This document shows, piece after piece, positions 50,304 to 63,900 of a stretch of DNA of 64,000 nt. This DNA comes from Congeria kusceri. Its lineage: Eukaryota; Mollusca; Bivalvia; Myida; Dreissenidae. The DNA is taken from positions 17,937,701-18,001,700 of the forward strand of contig CM051028.1 of the NCBI GenBank assembly GCA_027627225.1. Reading direction: 5' to 3'. The notes under the pieces are model-generated. The model was not told the origin of the DNA and made no database searches. It saw only the letters and a program-made list of their open reading frames with translations. The translations under genes were made by a program, and so were the position numbers. Positions within the stretch are counted from its first letter, which is position 1, and the number at the start of each line of letters is the position of its first letter.

Positions 50304-53300
50304 CAATAACCAACTTATCTTGACTGCTTTCATTCATATCTTGGTAGACATGGTAAAATCATGTCATTACCACTAGAAATGGCTGTGAATTTGAGGAATC
50401 GGAAGAAAGAACAAGGACTTACCCCATTACCAAGAACACTACCTGGGATACTGCTGTGGCATTTTATGGCGAAACATGTACACTTTTAAATGGAAGCCTT
50501 CATGGATGTTACTGTGATTTATTTCCCTTTGATGTGAGATTTATGTGAATTGTATATCCAAGTTTTATTAAGTGCCTTGAATACAAGGTCATAAGCAATA
50601 TAAAACAAACCATAGCTGCTAAAATAGTCTTTATATGATTCAAAAGAAGTGGAACAAACTATATTAATTAAGATTCATACCATACAAATATGGTGTAAAC
50701 TTTGCTTTTTTATGCATGTATATGATTACAGGGTATGTGTATTCTATATTGTTCTTGGTAATGGGCTAAACAACACTGATTATTATTTTCTATAAATCCA
50801 GCCCATACTTGTTTCATATACGCATGTTATATTCATTATATTCATGGGTGGTTATTTGTAACCATGATCATCAATTGTTGAGCTTTTGGTCATCCCACAT
50901 TGTGCAACATTCCCTGTTCATGCTTTTGTTTGTGACTTATGTATGTACCTGACACACAAGATTCTCTGTAAACTGGTTGAACATTAAATAGATTGCATTT
51001 ATATTTAATTTAATTATGAATGTGATAATGGTAATACAAATAATCTTATTTAACCAAAAGTATATATGAGGCGTGTTGTCGGAAAATCAGGCTTAATGCA
51101 AGTGCGTAAAGTGTCATTCCTGATCGGCCTATGCAGTCTGGACCCGTGACGGCACTTTCCGCCTACAGTGGATTTATGTTTAGAAGAGACTTCCTTGAAA
51201 CAGAAAATACCATAAAAGCGAAAAGTGGCATTCGGGGGACATGTATGACAGGTTTTCCCACGACACGCTAAATATTAATATTAAATAAGAACTGATGCAT
51301 ATCAACAGTACAATATTCGGGCATTGGATGTGCATGAACTGAATTTCTAGCTGTGATTATCCCTCATTCTGGTACTAAAATGGTATTGTCCTGGTCCAGT
51401 TACTGTATGTAGAAGTTTGAGTTGTGAGATCCGAAGTGCTGGTCACACATCGTGGGTCTTCCTTTGAATTTCCAACAAATTTTAACAATATCTATGAAAC
51501 CATTTTAGTATTGCAGGTGGCCGTGGTGGTCTTTATGTGCGCTTGAAATAAATGTAGAGGCCTTTATACAGTACGAAGATAATGCAAAACATTGTTCGTG
51601 TGGAGGTTGTTTCTGATATCAGAAAACATAGCAGTTTTATTTTGTATGGACACAAACTAATATATATGTATTGAACAATATTATCCTAGGATTGTGAAAA
51701 AATCTTTTTATCATTTGATTAATTTATTAATAATTAATCAGATGATGTACTTACAATTTTATGAGCACAATCCAGTTTGGGATGCTGATTCATAGGTTCA
51801 AGGTCAGGATCTCTTATGTTATCCATTACTGCACTGTTAAACTATTTTCGTACACCAACACCAGCAGTAATGATCCAACTTGGCAAATGGCTTACCCAGT
51901 ATATTCTTTTAAACGGGTATAGTGCAAATGGATTGTTAAGATATATCAATATTAAAAATACCTCAGTCATAAACATTTGCACTCGTGTGGTCACTGACCA
52001 GTTATAGTTTGGTTTGTTCTTGGTCTCCGTGATTACATAGTTAATTTTGTGGAACATAAAAAGATTTACCTCTAGCTTCAAAACAAATGTTTGACTGTTA
52101 ACAGATAAGTATATGTTAAATTATTATTGTCTTGTATGTAAACTTATTTTCATTGAGTGCTTTGGAATTGTCATGGACCAAATTAGTTAGGTTTGTAAGT
52201 CTTTCATCTGTTAAATCAAGACTTGCCTAACTTTGGTGTTGAATTCCATGAATCCATTTGCACTGCAATTAACATTATTTGATCATACAGAGTTTAAAGG
52301 TTCGTAATGAACATTTATGTTCAAATAATTATATGTATTTGTGCATTGTGATTTAGCCAAGTTATATTGTTAGCCTATTTGAAAGTTTCTAGATTTGGTT
52401 ACGAGTTACCTCGAGTCTACCTGGAGAAATTCGGTGTAAAATGAGAAACTTCAATGTTAAGTAGATTGTCTGGAGAACTTGTGTGTCATGGTGTATACTG
52501 TAGGACACATTGTGAGAAAGCGTTGTCATAACAATGGTTGATCATTACTTTTGTAGTTTTGAACCTTTGAAAAAGGGTTTTACTCATAGTCTCATTTTTG
52601 CTGTATAATGGTCTCAGATTTTATGTTTGAAAGTCATTCGTACATCAGTTACATTACTCAGTAGGTGTTCTTATGCTGCTTTGTCATCAAATATGCTGTC
52701 AACATCATGTACTTCGTATGTTTTGTCTGTTTGAATGATGAGATTAAAAAAAAATATTAAAAACGAATTAAATTGGTACCATGGTTTTCATTGGCTGCGT
52801 TAAATTATATGTTTAAATTAATTTTGTTTTCACTGGATAAATGTATCACTCTATGCAACATACCTTAATTTATCAGGAAAGATACTGAACTGTTGCCATT
52901 TCTGGTTGATTCAATGTACTTTAAAGGAATTATTTGTTCACTGGATAACACATACATACATGTAGGTGTTTGAGAAAACATCATGCTTTTGTGATAATAT
53001 TGCCTTATTGGTTTGTCTTGTTGCATGTTTGTCCATTTGTGAAAAAAAAAGGAAACTATAAAATAAATATGGTTGGTTTTGCAGTTCAAAATTGTTAAGT
53101 TTTGTAATCAATACAATAAGTTGAAACGAGTCTGTGACTCCATTTACTAAGTCTGGAATTAATGTTAAGTTGTAAGAAAACTGAAATATTTGGGTCAAAT
53201 TATAATTCTTCCATATAACTTAATTATTATGATCTTCAGTATTTATAACCAGTTTGTTGTTTTCATTCAAATGCATCAAATTTATTAGTTATCAGTTTAT

Positions 53301-54999
53301 ATCTGCATGTTAAACTTGCTTTGAAATATTAAATTAATTGAATTGTTAACCATATAAAATCTATCAAATGTATCCATATTTATATTAAGTTTTTAATACA
53401 CCAACCGCATACTTCTTTCACATATGGACACACATTTTACTGTGCTTGCCAGTTTGCCATGTTCTCTATGTTTTTAATACGCATCATGGCTTGGTTATAA
53501 TACGTATATTAAATGTATTTGTAAATATTGTACATTGCAATATGCTGGGTACTCTGTACGTTTTACAGTTTTGTCTACATCATTTGAACAAGGATATGGT
53601 CATGTGTGAGAGTAGATGTGTGGCGCATCTGTATGCTTATTACTTGTGCAATGTATTAATTTAATACTTTTACGTACTGTTTTCAGAGATTCATTGATAC
53701 TTGTAATTTAATTTAATTGTCTGCATAGGTTATAAGTGTTTACATAGTTATATGTTCACAAGTTGTGCAGACTTGAAAAAATCATCTGAACGCATATTGT
53801 ATTGCAATTTTGTAGTGTTGTGATTACAAATTGTACATATGATTTATTTATACTGAATCTGATATTTAAAAAAACCTGACTTCACAAACTTGTAATGTTT
53901 TGTACTAAATTACACCCTGTGCACAATATTATAGTGTTGGTTGTTAGCCATGTACTGACTGCAAACTGTTTATTATGTTAAAATTGTGATTCTATTCTTT
54001 AAATGTTGAATAATAATTGCTGTAGGCATTGGTAAGATATTTCGAAAATAATGTTTAAATAATTAATGGATAAAAGTTCTTTATACATGTGTTGGTGATT
54101 TTTGTTAGAAAATACATTTATTATGTAACTAAGTGCTATTTCAAAGATGAAAAAAAAGCAAGTGCTTATTTATATTTTTAATTTATGTCAGAAAATACCA
54201 TAAGTAGGAGATTAGAAATCGTATGTGCATGTAAGTTATATTTATTTATATGTATTTGCATAATTATTTTAAATATTTATGTTAAGTTGCCTATCTCAAC
54301 TGAATAATGGAAGTTCATTGTTGAAATACCAACCTGCCAGTCATTCCAGGATTGCTGAACTTAAGGACATCAGCCTTGGTTGAGGCTTTGTGGAAGATTT
54401 GCAAGATTTGTTTTTCTACGAATACTACTGATTTAATGCTGTTTGTGTCAAAATGCTGAGTGATTATTTTTGTTGTGCCTATGTTTATTTATTAAAATAT
54501 CCAATTACAACATTATTAAAACAAACAAGTCGTTCTGTTAATTACTCTGTGATTATTATTATGATGACACCAAACACACAAATACAGAAACTGCAACAAA
54601 AACAACTACAACAAAATTCAACATGGACCAAAATACTACAGCTTATTTTATCAAATATTATATTTGTGTTTGAACACTACCCACTTATTTCGAAAACAGA
54701 TACAACAATCAGGACCTCAGTATTCGACGAGGAGTTCCTTACACAGCATGAATACCGTGAATTATAATTAATTGAATCAACTCATTTGTATTGTTACTTT
54801 GCATTTTGAATTAGTTAATCTTACCGAAACAAATCAGATTATTGACGCACATGTTCTACTGCAAGTTGGCTCGATATGTTACTGATGCACATGTGACAAA
54901 TCAACGGCAATTTGCAGTAGACGATTTGGCCTACATTTTACTACATAAGATGATGAACTTGATCTAAGTAATATTATACCGGTTGATATTGGGGAACAA
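50304..54999. other. long AT-rich block after the plus-strand gene, copy 3
   Basis: Practically the same as 31973-36668, including the 104-codon frame (54453-54767). Confidence 0.45.
51071..51268. mobile_element. MITE-like element, copy 3
   Basis: Same as 14401-14598. Confidence 0.75.
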
Positions 55000-55738
55000 A
55001 GTACGTCGGTTTTTTAACAGCGTCGTGAAAAATACCATGTGTCTTAATGAATTTTTTTTCAGTGAAATAATTGTAGCAAGACAATGAATTTTTGTTTTGA
55101 TACACGCACGACAAATCACGGTACCTAAAGGGTTTTATGGAACTAAAAATGCATGAAATACTATGAGAGACATGATGCTAGTTCAGAGGTCTGGGTGTAA
55201 AAACTGTCTTCGTCATACGGACAGTACACGTACCGATGTCATCAACTTTTGTTCTAGTTTCATTTGCACAGGTTTCCACTGTCAATTGCTTAAATTTTAT
55301 CAATAAATCGACAAAATGGCGTTTGATTCTTTCGGTTAATCTCGACGATTTACTTTTTAGTGAGTACAATATAGTTTAAACATCCGAGGGAGAGCAAAAG
55401 GGCATCGAGTATTCTGCAGTGGTAATTCAACAACAGATTATAGATTCAACTGAAGCGTTCGTTCACAACTTATGAAAGTTAATCGAAGGAAAGAGTTGTT
55501 GTTGCGTATGTTTCAAAACACGAGACGAACCGTTCCCGTTTCCACTTGAAATTAATAATTAGACATTTGAAGATTGAATGGCATAGCATGGTGTATATTG
55601 AAACAGTAAGACTACAGCCATGGTTATGCAAATTAAAAAAAACAACACAACCAGCCAGTCATATCGAGCACTGATAACAACTGTTAACAGTTCAAATACA
55701 TTATCAACACTTACCTCTAAGACATATCATCGCATAAT

Positions 55739-58110
55739 ATACCAGACAATGCAACTTTTGTCCCGTCACTTATCATTTACTTTGCGTACGTTCATATTTT
55801 CAAACTGTAAAATCAACACATACAAATTGGATACTACAATTTTAAAAAGGAAATACCACCCTGATTTTGTTAAAGCTGGACAGTTTACAATTTAAATAAA
55901 GTCTATAAGGCAACATTGGTACCAATACAAAGATATTGTAACTAGAATTGTCACATGAGTGACGGATATACCCCCACAATATGGCCTTGTCACAAAACTA
56001 TGGCATTCATTCGAAAGAAATGGACAGAGAGAATGCTTTAATTTGTGAATGGTCAACAGAGTATTTGGAAAAAAAAACTTCAATAGGAGCCATAACTCTG
56101 TCAACATTTTAGTGGTTTGTAACCAAAGTTGAACTTGATATGTATTTTATGATGTTACACCTATGTACCAAAAATAAGTTAAATATGTGAAGCCTTTCAT
56201 GAGTTATTGTCCATGTTTTTCGGGAATTTAAGTCAAATAGGGGTCCATAACTCAAGTAACCCCAGTCGAACGTGACCTGTATTGTATGATGCTACACATG
56301 TGTACCAAGAATTATTTAAATATGTCAAGCCATTCTTGAGTTATCGTCCGAAAATCATGTTTTTATGGAATTTTAAGTCGAAAAGGGGCCACAACTCTGT
56401 CAACATTTAGTGGTTTGTAACCAAAATCGAACTTGACCTGTATTCTATGATGTTACACATGCGTACCAACAATTATTTGAATAAGTCAAGCCTTTCTTGA
56501 GTTATCATCCAGAAACCATGTTTTGGGGGAATTTTAAGTCGAGAAGGGGCCATAACTCTGTCAAAATTTAGTGGTTTGTTACCAACATTGAACTTTACCT
56601 GTATTCTATGATGTCATGTCTACCAAAAATTATTTGAATATGTCAAGCCTTTCTTGAGTTATCATCCGAAAACCAAAAACCAACAGACCGACAGACAGAC
56701 AAGCTCACTCCGATATACCCGCCCCCCCCCCCCAAACTTCGTTTTTGGGGGTATAATAAACCGAGCGTCTGATACAATTTAATTTTTTTTGTTTTAATAT
56801 TTGATATGTATTTAAAATAAAGATATGCTAAACTTAGGCAAAGATCTGGAATATGGTTAGCGACACACACCTGGTCTATTTTTTCGTAAGTTAGAGGCAG
56901 AGCAGTAATCTTTGTGAGCATTTGTACACAGTTACATATACATGTATACTTAAATCGCTTTATGTACACGAATACAAACTGAAGTGAGATCGGACACACT
57001 ATGCTAAATAAAATACAAAATACAAGCGATTTAATAATGGTGTATGCATTTCTAACTCAGGATCACATACAAATCATTAAAATATCTTTTTAAAATTGCA
57101 TAATTTTGTAGCAACTGTTCCATTCCAAACAAATTCAATACAATATTAATACAATGTAAATTGATAAAAAGTTAACCGTGAAGTATCAATGCGTCAAATA
57201 ATAAAATCATGTAGTTAAAACACACATTGTGAAGGATCATTCAAAAACAAATTGTGAAGGTTTATTTATATATAAACCATTAGAAATATCAGCATGTAAA
57301 CACATATACATAAGTCAAGAACAAAGTCATAGCCATGCGAGTGTAAATTACATACCAGGCAATGCAACTTTTGTCGCCATCACTTATTATTAAACGTGTA
57401 TACTTTCATAATTTCTAACGGTTAAATCAACACATATAAATTGGATGCTACACTTTTAAAAAGGAAATCCCACTATGGTTTTGTTAGAGCTGGCCAGTTT
57501 ACACTCTAAATTAAGTGTAGAAGGCAATAAAGATACCAATACACATTTATTGCAATAAACTGAGAGTCAGATTTTAACGGAATTGAGGAATTCTGTACGA
57601 AAGATATGCTAAAACTTAGGCAAAGATCTGCTGTAATATGACTAGCGACACACACCTGGTCTATTTGTTCATACTTTCGTAAGTTAGAGGGCAAAACAGT
57701 AGGCTTTTGTGAGCATTTGTACCAAATTACATAAACATGTATATTAAAATCGCTATATGTACACGAATAAAAAATGTGTAGTGAGACAAAATAAACACAA
57801 AATAAAAACAATTGTATAATAGTATATGCATTGCTAACTCGTGATCACATTAAATTCAATAAATATATCATTTTAAAATTGCAAAAATATGAAGTAAATG
57901 TTGCATTCAAATTAATTGAAAATGAAATTAATGCAATGTAAATTGATAAAAAGTTATCCATGAAGTATCAATTCATCAAAGAATAAAATCCTGTAATTAA
58001 AAAACCAGTTGTGAAGGATAACTTATTTATAAACCATTGAAAATATTAGCATGTAAACACATATACATATTTCAAGAACAAAGTCATAGCAATGGTAATG
58101 TAAATTACAT
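55739..58110. repeat. old X-Y-X'-Y' duplication, copy 4
   Basis: Counterpart of 740-3110, essentially the same as copy 1 including the C at about 55780. Confidence 0.85.
55940..56755. mobile_element. inserted core-repeat element, copy 4
   Basis: Same element as 941-1755, with a C-run of 12 before aaacttcg. Confidence 0.7.
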
Positions 58111-58548
58111 AGTTTTGGGTCTAGACTAACCACATTTTATTAAGACATCTACACTGTTCAAAATACTTATATAAACGCAATATATTCAGGTTGAGATAGT
58201 AGGTGAAATACATAAAACAAAACTAAAACACTCTTAACATGATATGTAACAAAACATAACATAATAGAACATTTGAGACAAGTACGAATAATAGAAAATT
58301 TGAGACAAGTACGATACAATAAAATATATATGTAAACATTTAAATTATTGTAAAGACTTTAAAATCTGTTAAAAATCTTTGAAAATGTATGAACAAAACG
58401 AATATATTTTTGCATGAAAATCATTAATCGACAGCGTCAATGTTTCTGAATTTAAAGTCCAATCATAAACCCTCTAATAATTCGATAGGAGACGTATGAA
58501 CAGTTTTAACTGTATCATAAAGCTACAAAAGTGTTCTGTAATTTGACC

Positions 58549-61500
58549 TCATCTTAGATTTCCGGGTTTAGGAAAGAATGCGCCGAGTGTAACAATTTGC
58601 CTTTTGCGGAAAAGTTTACCGTGTGTATATTTAGGTTTTGGTTTTCCTGCTGAAGGCGCGTTTGCTGTTGCTTCGTTCTGTACGACTTTAGCAAACGTTG
58701 GTTTAGAAGTCTTTGGTGAGGCGGCTTTCAACATGTCTTGAGTCTCCGACATATATGGAGACATCGGGACGAAACGAGCTTGTTTCTGTCCACCAGGACA
58801 ATATTGCTGAAAGTTCAAACAAACTTTACGCACTGTACCATAGTGTGTACTATGTTAACTAATTATTAGTTTAGTAATTAGTTGTTAATTAATGGTGGCT
58901 CTTTTAATGCACGTTGTCTCGCCTGACAGTGAATTGTCTCGCCTTCAAATATATATAATGCACATTATTACACAGGAAAATTACTTGCTATTAAGAAAAA
59001 AGACACCTGCAAATTCCTACATGAAATGCTTCAAACCGTTTATACCATTATATATTTGGCAAACTTATATAGTAAAATATTCAATAATATAGTAAATTGT
59101 CAGTGCATTATCAAAACAATCACAATTTAACATATGGCGAGTTGACATTTTCGGAAATCGGTCTCTCGGCCAGCTCAATATAAAATACCTATCATTAAGA
59201 AGGTAGTTGGAAAGTTTTTAAAAGGGAGTTTTTAAAGACTGTAGAGAAATGCATAGTTAAGAGCTTGTTTGATAAGAACGCGAAGAACGAACAGTGCATA
59301 TAGTTAAAAAATAAATTGTTGAACACGGTCTTAGTTTGATTATGAATTTGTGGTAACGTTACAGCATATCGTCCACTTGGAGCAAAAATACCGTAAGTGA
59401 CATTTGTATTTTTTACAGGAGAAGCAAAAAATTATTTAATAATGTTCAATGTGAATTTGATCTTTTACATAATATGTTTACAATACATTAAAAAGCCAGT
59501 TAAAGTGCAGTCTTAATTTATCTACAATTCAATTAGCCTACAAACATATAAAATTATATCATAGTCCACTTACACATGCGCTAAATTTTGTACGCGCAAA
59601 ATGCACAGAACAGCGATTTTGCTTCGACAAGTATAGCATTTACAAATATTAACAAGGTACAATATTATTAATATCAGTATTATTATTATTATGTACTCAT
59701 ATCATCAATTAACTTTAATTAAATTTATTGTTTAGTGCGTTTCCTCAGCACAACTCTTGTGCAAGAACCTGGTAGCTACGTGCACTTACCATAATTTTAG
59801 CACCAACAATTTCGTCAATATTTGATTGTTGCAGAATTATGATTTCCGGGTGGAATTTAACCCTAACATTAAAATAGGTTATGAGAACTGGTATTGTTAT
59901 AAACATTCTAAAGGTGTACACCGTAACCTTGCAATAAAATAGTTTAACTATTAATATAACTAAGCGGTCTAACGAACTAATATAACTAACTATCCACTCA
60001 CCATTCTAAAGGGCGGCAATCTCAGATTTTTCTTGGTTGGCCGATTACATGCCCAGGTATCGTGTTCATCATCGCCCTCCGACCACGGCATAGTCTGGAA
60101 AAGATAAACAATTTAGTTCAGTGTGTGTTTATAATGAAATAAATCTCCAGTTTATATTTATATTATATTTAGAATAATTATATGTTAATTGTAGTATCTA
60201 ATGTACATGTTAAAACGTGGATGTTAGAAAATACCTTCTGTGTTTCATTCGATTCAGTGGTCCATACTTTTCGTTTAAAGTCATCGTCTCGTTTTTGTGG
60301 CAGCAAATTTAACGTGCGTCTATGTTTTGCAGGTTTCAATGCAAATTCCGCCGTTACGGACTGAAAATACACCGAAATTCCCCCAAACTATTATACTGCA
60401 TATCCCGTTATGCCTAAGTTGGGCATTTTCATTTCTGAAATGTTTACTCGCATGGTGAGAATTTATGGTATATTGGTTTAAAAATTAACGTATACAGTTC
60501 TCTTTGTTTTACCCTGCAATATTTCTTTACATAGCATCATGTCTGGTAGATAATAAATAATTTTCTGCTATTTTATGATGTGCACATGTGTCCAATAACC
60601 ACGAAATCCAGTATATATGATTCAAAAATACGTAACGTACCTTATTCGGTTTTGCTGTGCTGTTTCCAACGTTTTCTTTTAAACTTGGACTGACCTAGAA
60701 ATGTAAATCTAGTACTTAAAAAGGATATGATATATACCTCTATAAATCCTGTTTATCCTGTAATAAGTCACATTTAAACGTTATATTGCATTAACATATT
60801 CACTACGTATTCACGTTAAAGACATTATGCGTATGTTTTGGAAATCCGTTGAGCAGAATACAAAACTCAGCATTGATATTAATATCGGTAGAGGCATTAC
60901 GGAGTTCAATAATATTTCACAAAAATGCTGTCTCTATTATTACCCAGCAGAAAACGTGTTTGTAGCAGTCGTGTGACACTATAGGTCTAAACAACGCTGA
61001 CCTTTTATATTATATCGAATGTGACATGCATTCGTCTATTAACATTTTGTACCCGGATGTTTGATTATGTCTGTTTGTTTTTAAACAGTTGATTTCTTTA
61101 ATGTGTTAGCTTCAAGAAATGCACATATTATTCACATATTATTCTTACCAAACACTTATCGAATAAAAATATTTAAGGTATGCGATTTGCTTTTTTTTTT
61201 CTCCGTATTATTCTAAGCAAACCTTCGAGGGGCTTTTGGGTTTCACAGGACTCGTTTGAATTGCCTCCGAATACGATTTGATATGTCCAGGTTCAACATT
61301 GGTTTCTTTCTCATCATGTTTTTCTTCCTTGGGGTCATTGTTGACGTTCTTATTACATTCTTCAGATTTAGGTGACATCTGTAAAATATTCAAAATACGT
61401 TTATAAAATTATTTTAAGGCAGTGATGGGTGTACGTTTAGGTGATATTTAATTTAATAAAATATAATATCTGCTTTACAATATTCTAATATACAGTTATG

Positions 61501-62556
61501 TAATGTTATGTAACCGAGACGTGTGTTAAAAAAAATACGTGCATCTTTGACAGTTTTTTGTTTGGTTTGGAATCTCATTTCTTCATTAAGCTTAAGCAGT
61601 TTTGGCGTTTCTATCGTTGTTTCCTTCCGTGTGCCTTCAAGTACCGGCGTCGTATCTTCTTTGTCTTCTGTGCGCTTTTGTGTGAACGTCTCCTGCAAAA
61701 ATACAATTTTGTAATACTTTCGACTGCAATAAAAGTAGCCAACATAAAATGTGTGGCTCGTAGCTAAACGGCTGTGACTTTATAATAATTTTATATTGTA
61801 ACATTCCGACTTTCTTACGTCCATACATTATTGTCAGTTAAATTACAATTATCAGTTTAAATTATCAAAATTCAGTTACCAATTTTAGGGTGCTAACTGA
61901 TGTCCTTAGTTACTTCTCTCAGTTGTACTACTTACATTGTTGGTTGTATGTTTGTTAGAACAATCCAGAGATCCTAAAGTAAATTCTTGTACTTGTGAAG
62001 TATTTGCCATGCGTTTCTCTTGTATATCAGCTGCCCCTTTTGCTTCTGCAATGTCTTTATTTGCAACCACACTTTTTTCATTACTCTGTTTTAGCGATTC
62101 GGGTTTAGTTCTTTCAGCATGTGTCCGTGATAATCCCAAACTAATATTCTGTATAATAAAAATACAGCATATATTAGGATTCTTTTATAAGTAAATAAAT
62201 ACAAATAAATAATATCATTCATTGTATTTATGATATAACACTGACGAGAATGAACTGTTTTCAATGCAATAAATGTTTGTATAACTAACCTTAAATTTAC
62301 GAACAGAATACTTAATAATAAATTGATAATACACCAAATAGTAATAATTTTATTAAGTATTCTGCTTCATAATTTTAAACTGCTTAACACTATCACTATT
62401 TACTTATAAGATGAAAATACTCAAACATATTATTGACAAATAATGATGAAAATAATAAGAAATAATTACTAGGTCTTCTTTAAGGGTTAAACCTTCTGTT
62501 GCAGTTATGGCCACCGTTTGCAAGGATTTCGTCGAAGTTGGTGGTAAAGAGTTTAC
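58549..62556 (-). CDS. Lys/Glu-rich disordered protein gene (3' part), diverged copy 4
   Basis: Exons: A 62470-62556, B 61936-62148, D 61223-61378, E 60641-60694, F 60235-60360, G 60002-60094, H 58549-58806. All borders and the stop are intact. Compared with copies 1-3 there are five amino-acid changes: K to E in A, Y to H in B, N to K and R to S in D, K to T in F. I saw no silent changes in these exons. Exon H lies left of the point where copy 4 starts to diverge and is unchanged. A 26-bp insertion at about 61438 falls between C and D and closes the extended exon C frame earlier, consistent with that part being intronic. Confidence 0.55.
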
Positions 62557-62711
62557 CTGAAAGTAATACAAGTATATTCCACTATCAAAGGCGTAGTTTC
62601 TTTTTTATAACGCAAATGACTCTTAATTTTGGAAATTAAACATGTACATTATTTCTTAAATGTTAAATCTTAATCCTGATTCTACGAGGAATGATCCAAA
62701 ACGTAGACATG

Positions 62712-63900
62712 TTTAACCAAATTTGTCGAAGCAAAATTTCGGTAGATTGGGGTATGTCATTGGGCGGTAGGGCGGGCATTTCGGTTATTAGATTGGAGTA
62801 TGTCGTTGGGCGGGCGGGAGTCGTGGCGGCGTCAACTTTTCGTTTCCGCTCTCTAACTCGAGAACGGATTGAGCTATTGTAATGAAACATCATACATAGA
62901 TACCTCATATCAAGACCTCGCCTGGGATTGCATATGGGGTGGGTGGGGTCAAGGTCAAGGTCACTATTACAAAAAATAGAAAAACGGTTTCCGCTCAATA
63001 ACTTGAGAATGCATCGCGATATTTTAATGAAACTTCATTCATACATACCTTATATCGAGACCTTACGTGGGATTGCATATGGGGTGGGTGCGGTCAAGGT
63101 CAAGGTCACCCTTATTAAAATAGAAAAACGGTTTCCGCTCAACAACTTGAGAACGCATTGAGATATTTTAATGAAACTTCATACATAGATATCTTATATC
63201 GAGACCTCGCTTGGGATTGCATATGGGGTGGGTGGGGTCAAGGTCACCGTTATTAACAATAGAAAAACGGTTCGGCTCAATAACTTAAGAATGCATGGAT
63301 ATATTGTAATGAAACTTCATACATATATATCTTATATCGAGACCTCGCTTGGGATTGCATATGGGGTGGGTGGGTTCCAGGTCACCGTTACTAAAAATAC
63401 AAAAACCGTTTGCGCTAAATAACTTGAGAATGCATTGAGATATTTTAATGAAACTTCATACCTAAATACCTTATATCGAGATCTCGCTTGGGATTGCATA
63501 TGGGGTGGGTGGGGTCAGGGTCAAGGTCACCGTTACTAAAAAAGAAAAATGGTTTGCTCAATAAATTGAGAACACATTGAGATATTTTAATGAAACTTTA
63601 TATGTAGATACCTTATATCTAGACCTCGCTTGTGATTGCATATGGGATGGGTGGGTCAAGGTCACCATTACTAAAATTAGACAAACAGTTTGCGCTCAAT
63701 ACCTAAAGAACGAATTGAGATATTTTAATGCACATTTATATGTAGATACCTTATATCTATACCTCGCTTGCAATTGCATATAGGGTGAGTGGGGTCACGG
63801 TCACAATTACCATAAATAAAAAAACGGTTTCCACTCAGTAACTTGAGAAGGAATTTATATTTTTAATGAAACTTTATATGAAGATATTGAGACCTCGCTT
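62712..63900. repeat. ~145-bp satellite array, copy 4, rearranged
   Basis: The first three monomers follow the other copies, but the hexamer run has two AAGGTC units instead of four (12 bp shorter). From about 63270 the monomers are different (ggttcggctcaataacttaag and so on), more diverged from one another, and the array ends at about 63900 in sequence not seen in the other copies. Confidence 0.88.

Larger units (their letters stand above)
36669..54999. repeat. 18.3-kb tandem unit, copy 3
   Basis: Third period, 18331 bp. Both ends carry the common version of the sequence. Private differences include ggttttgata at about 42399 (others ggatatgata) and ttttacaaaa at about 49846 (others ttttacgaaa). 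The poly-C run at about 38391 is the longest of the four copies, at 13 C. Confidence 0.97.
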
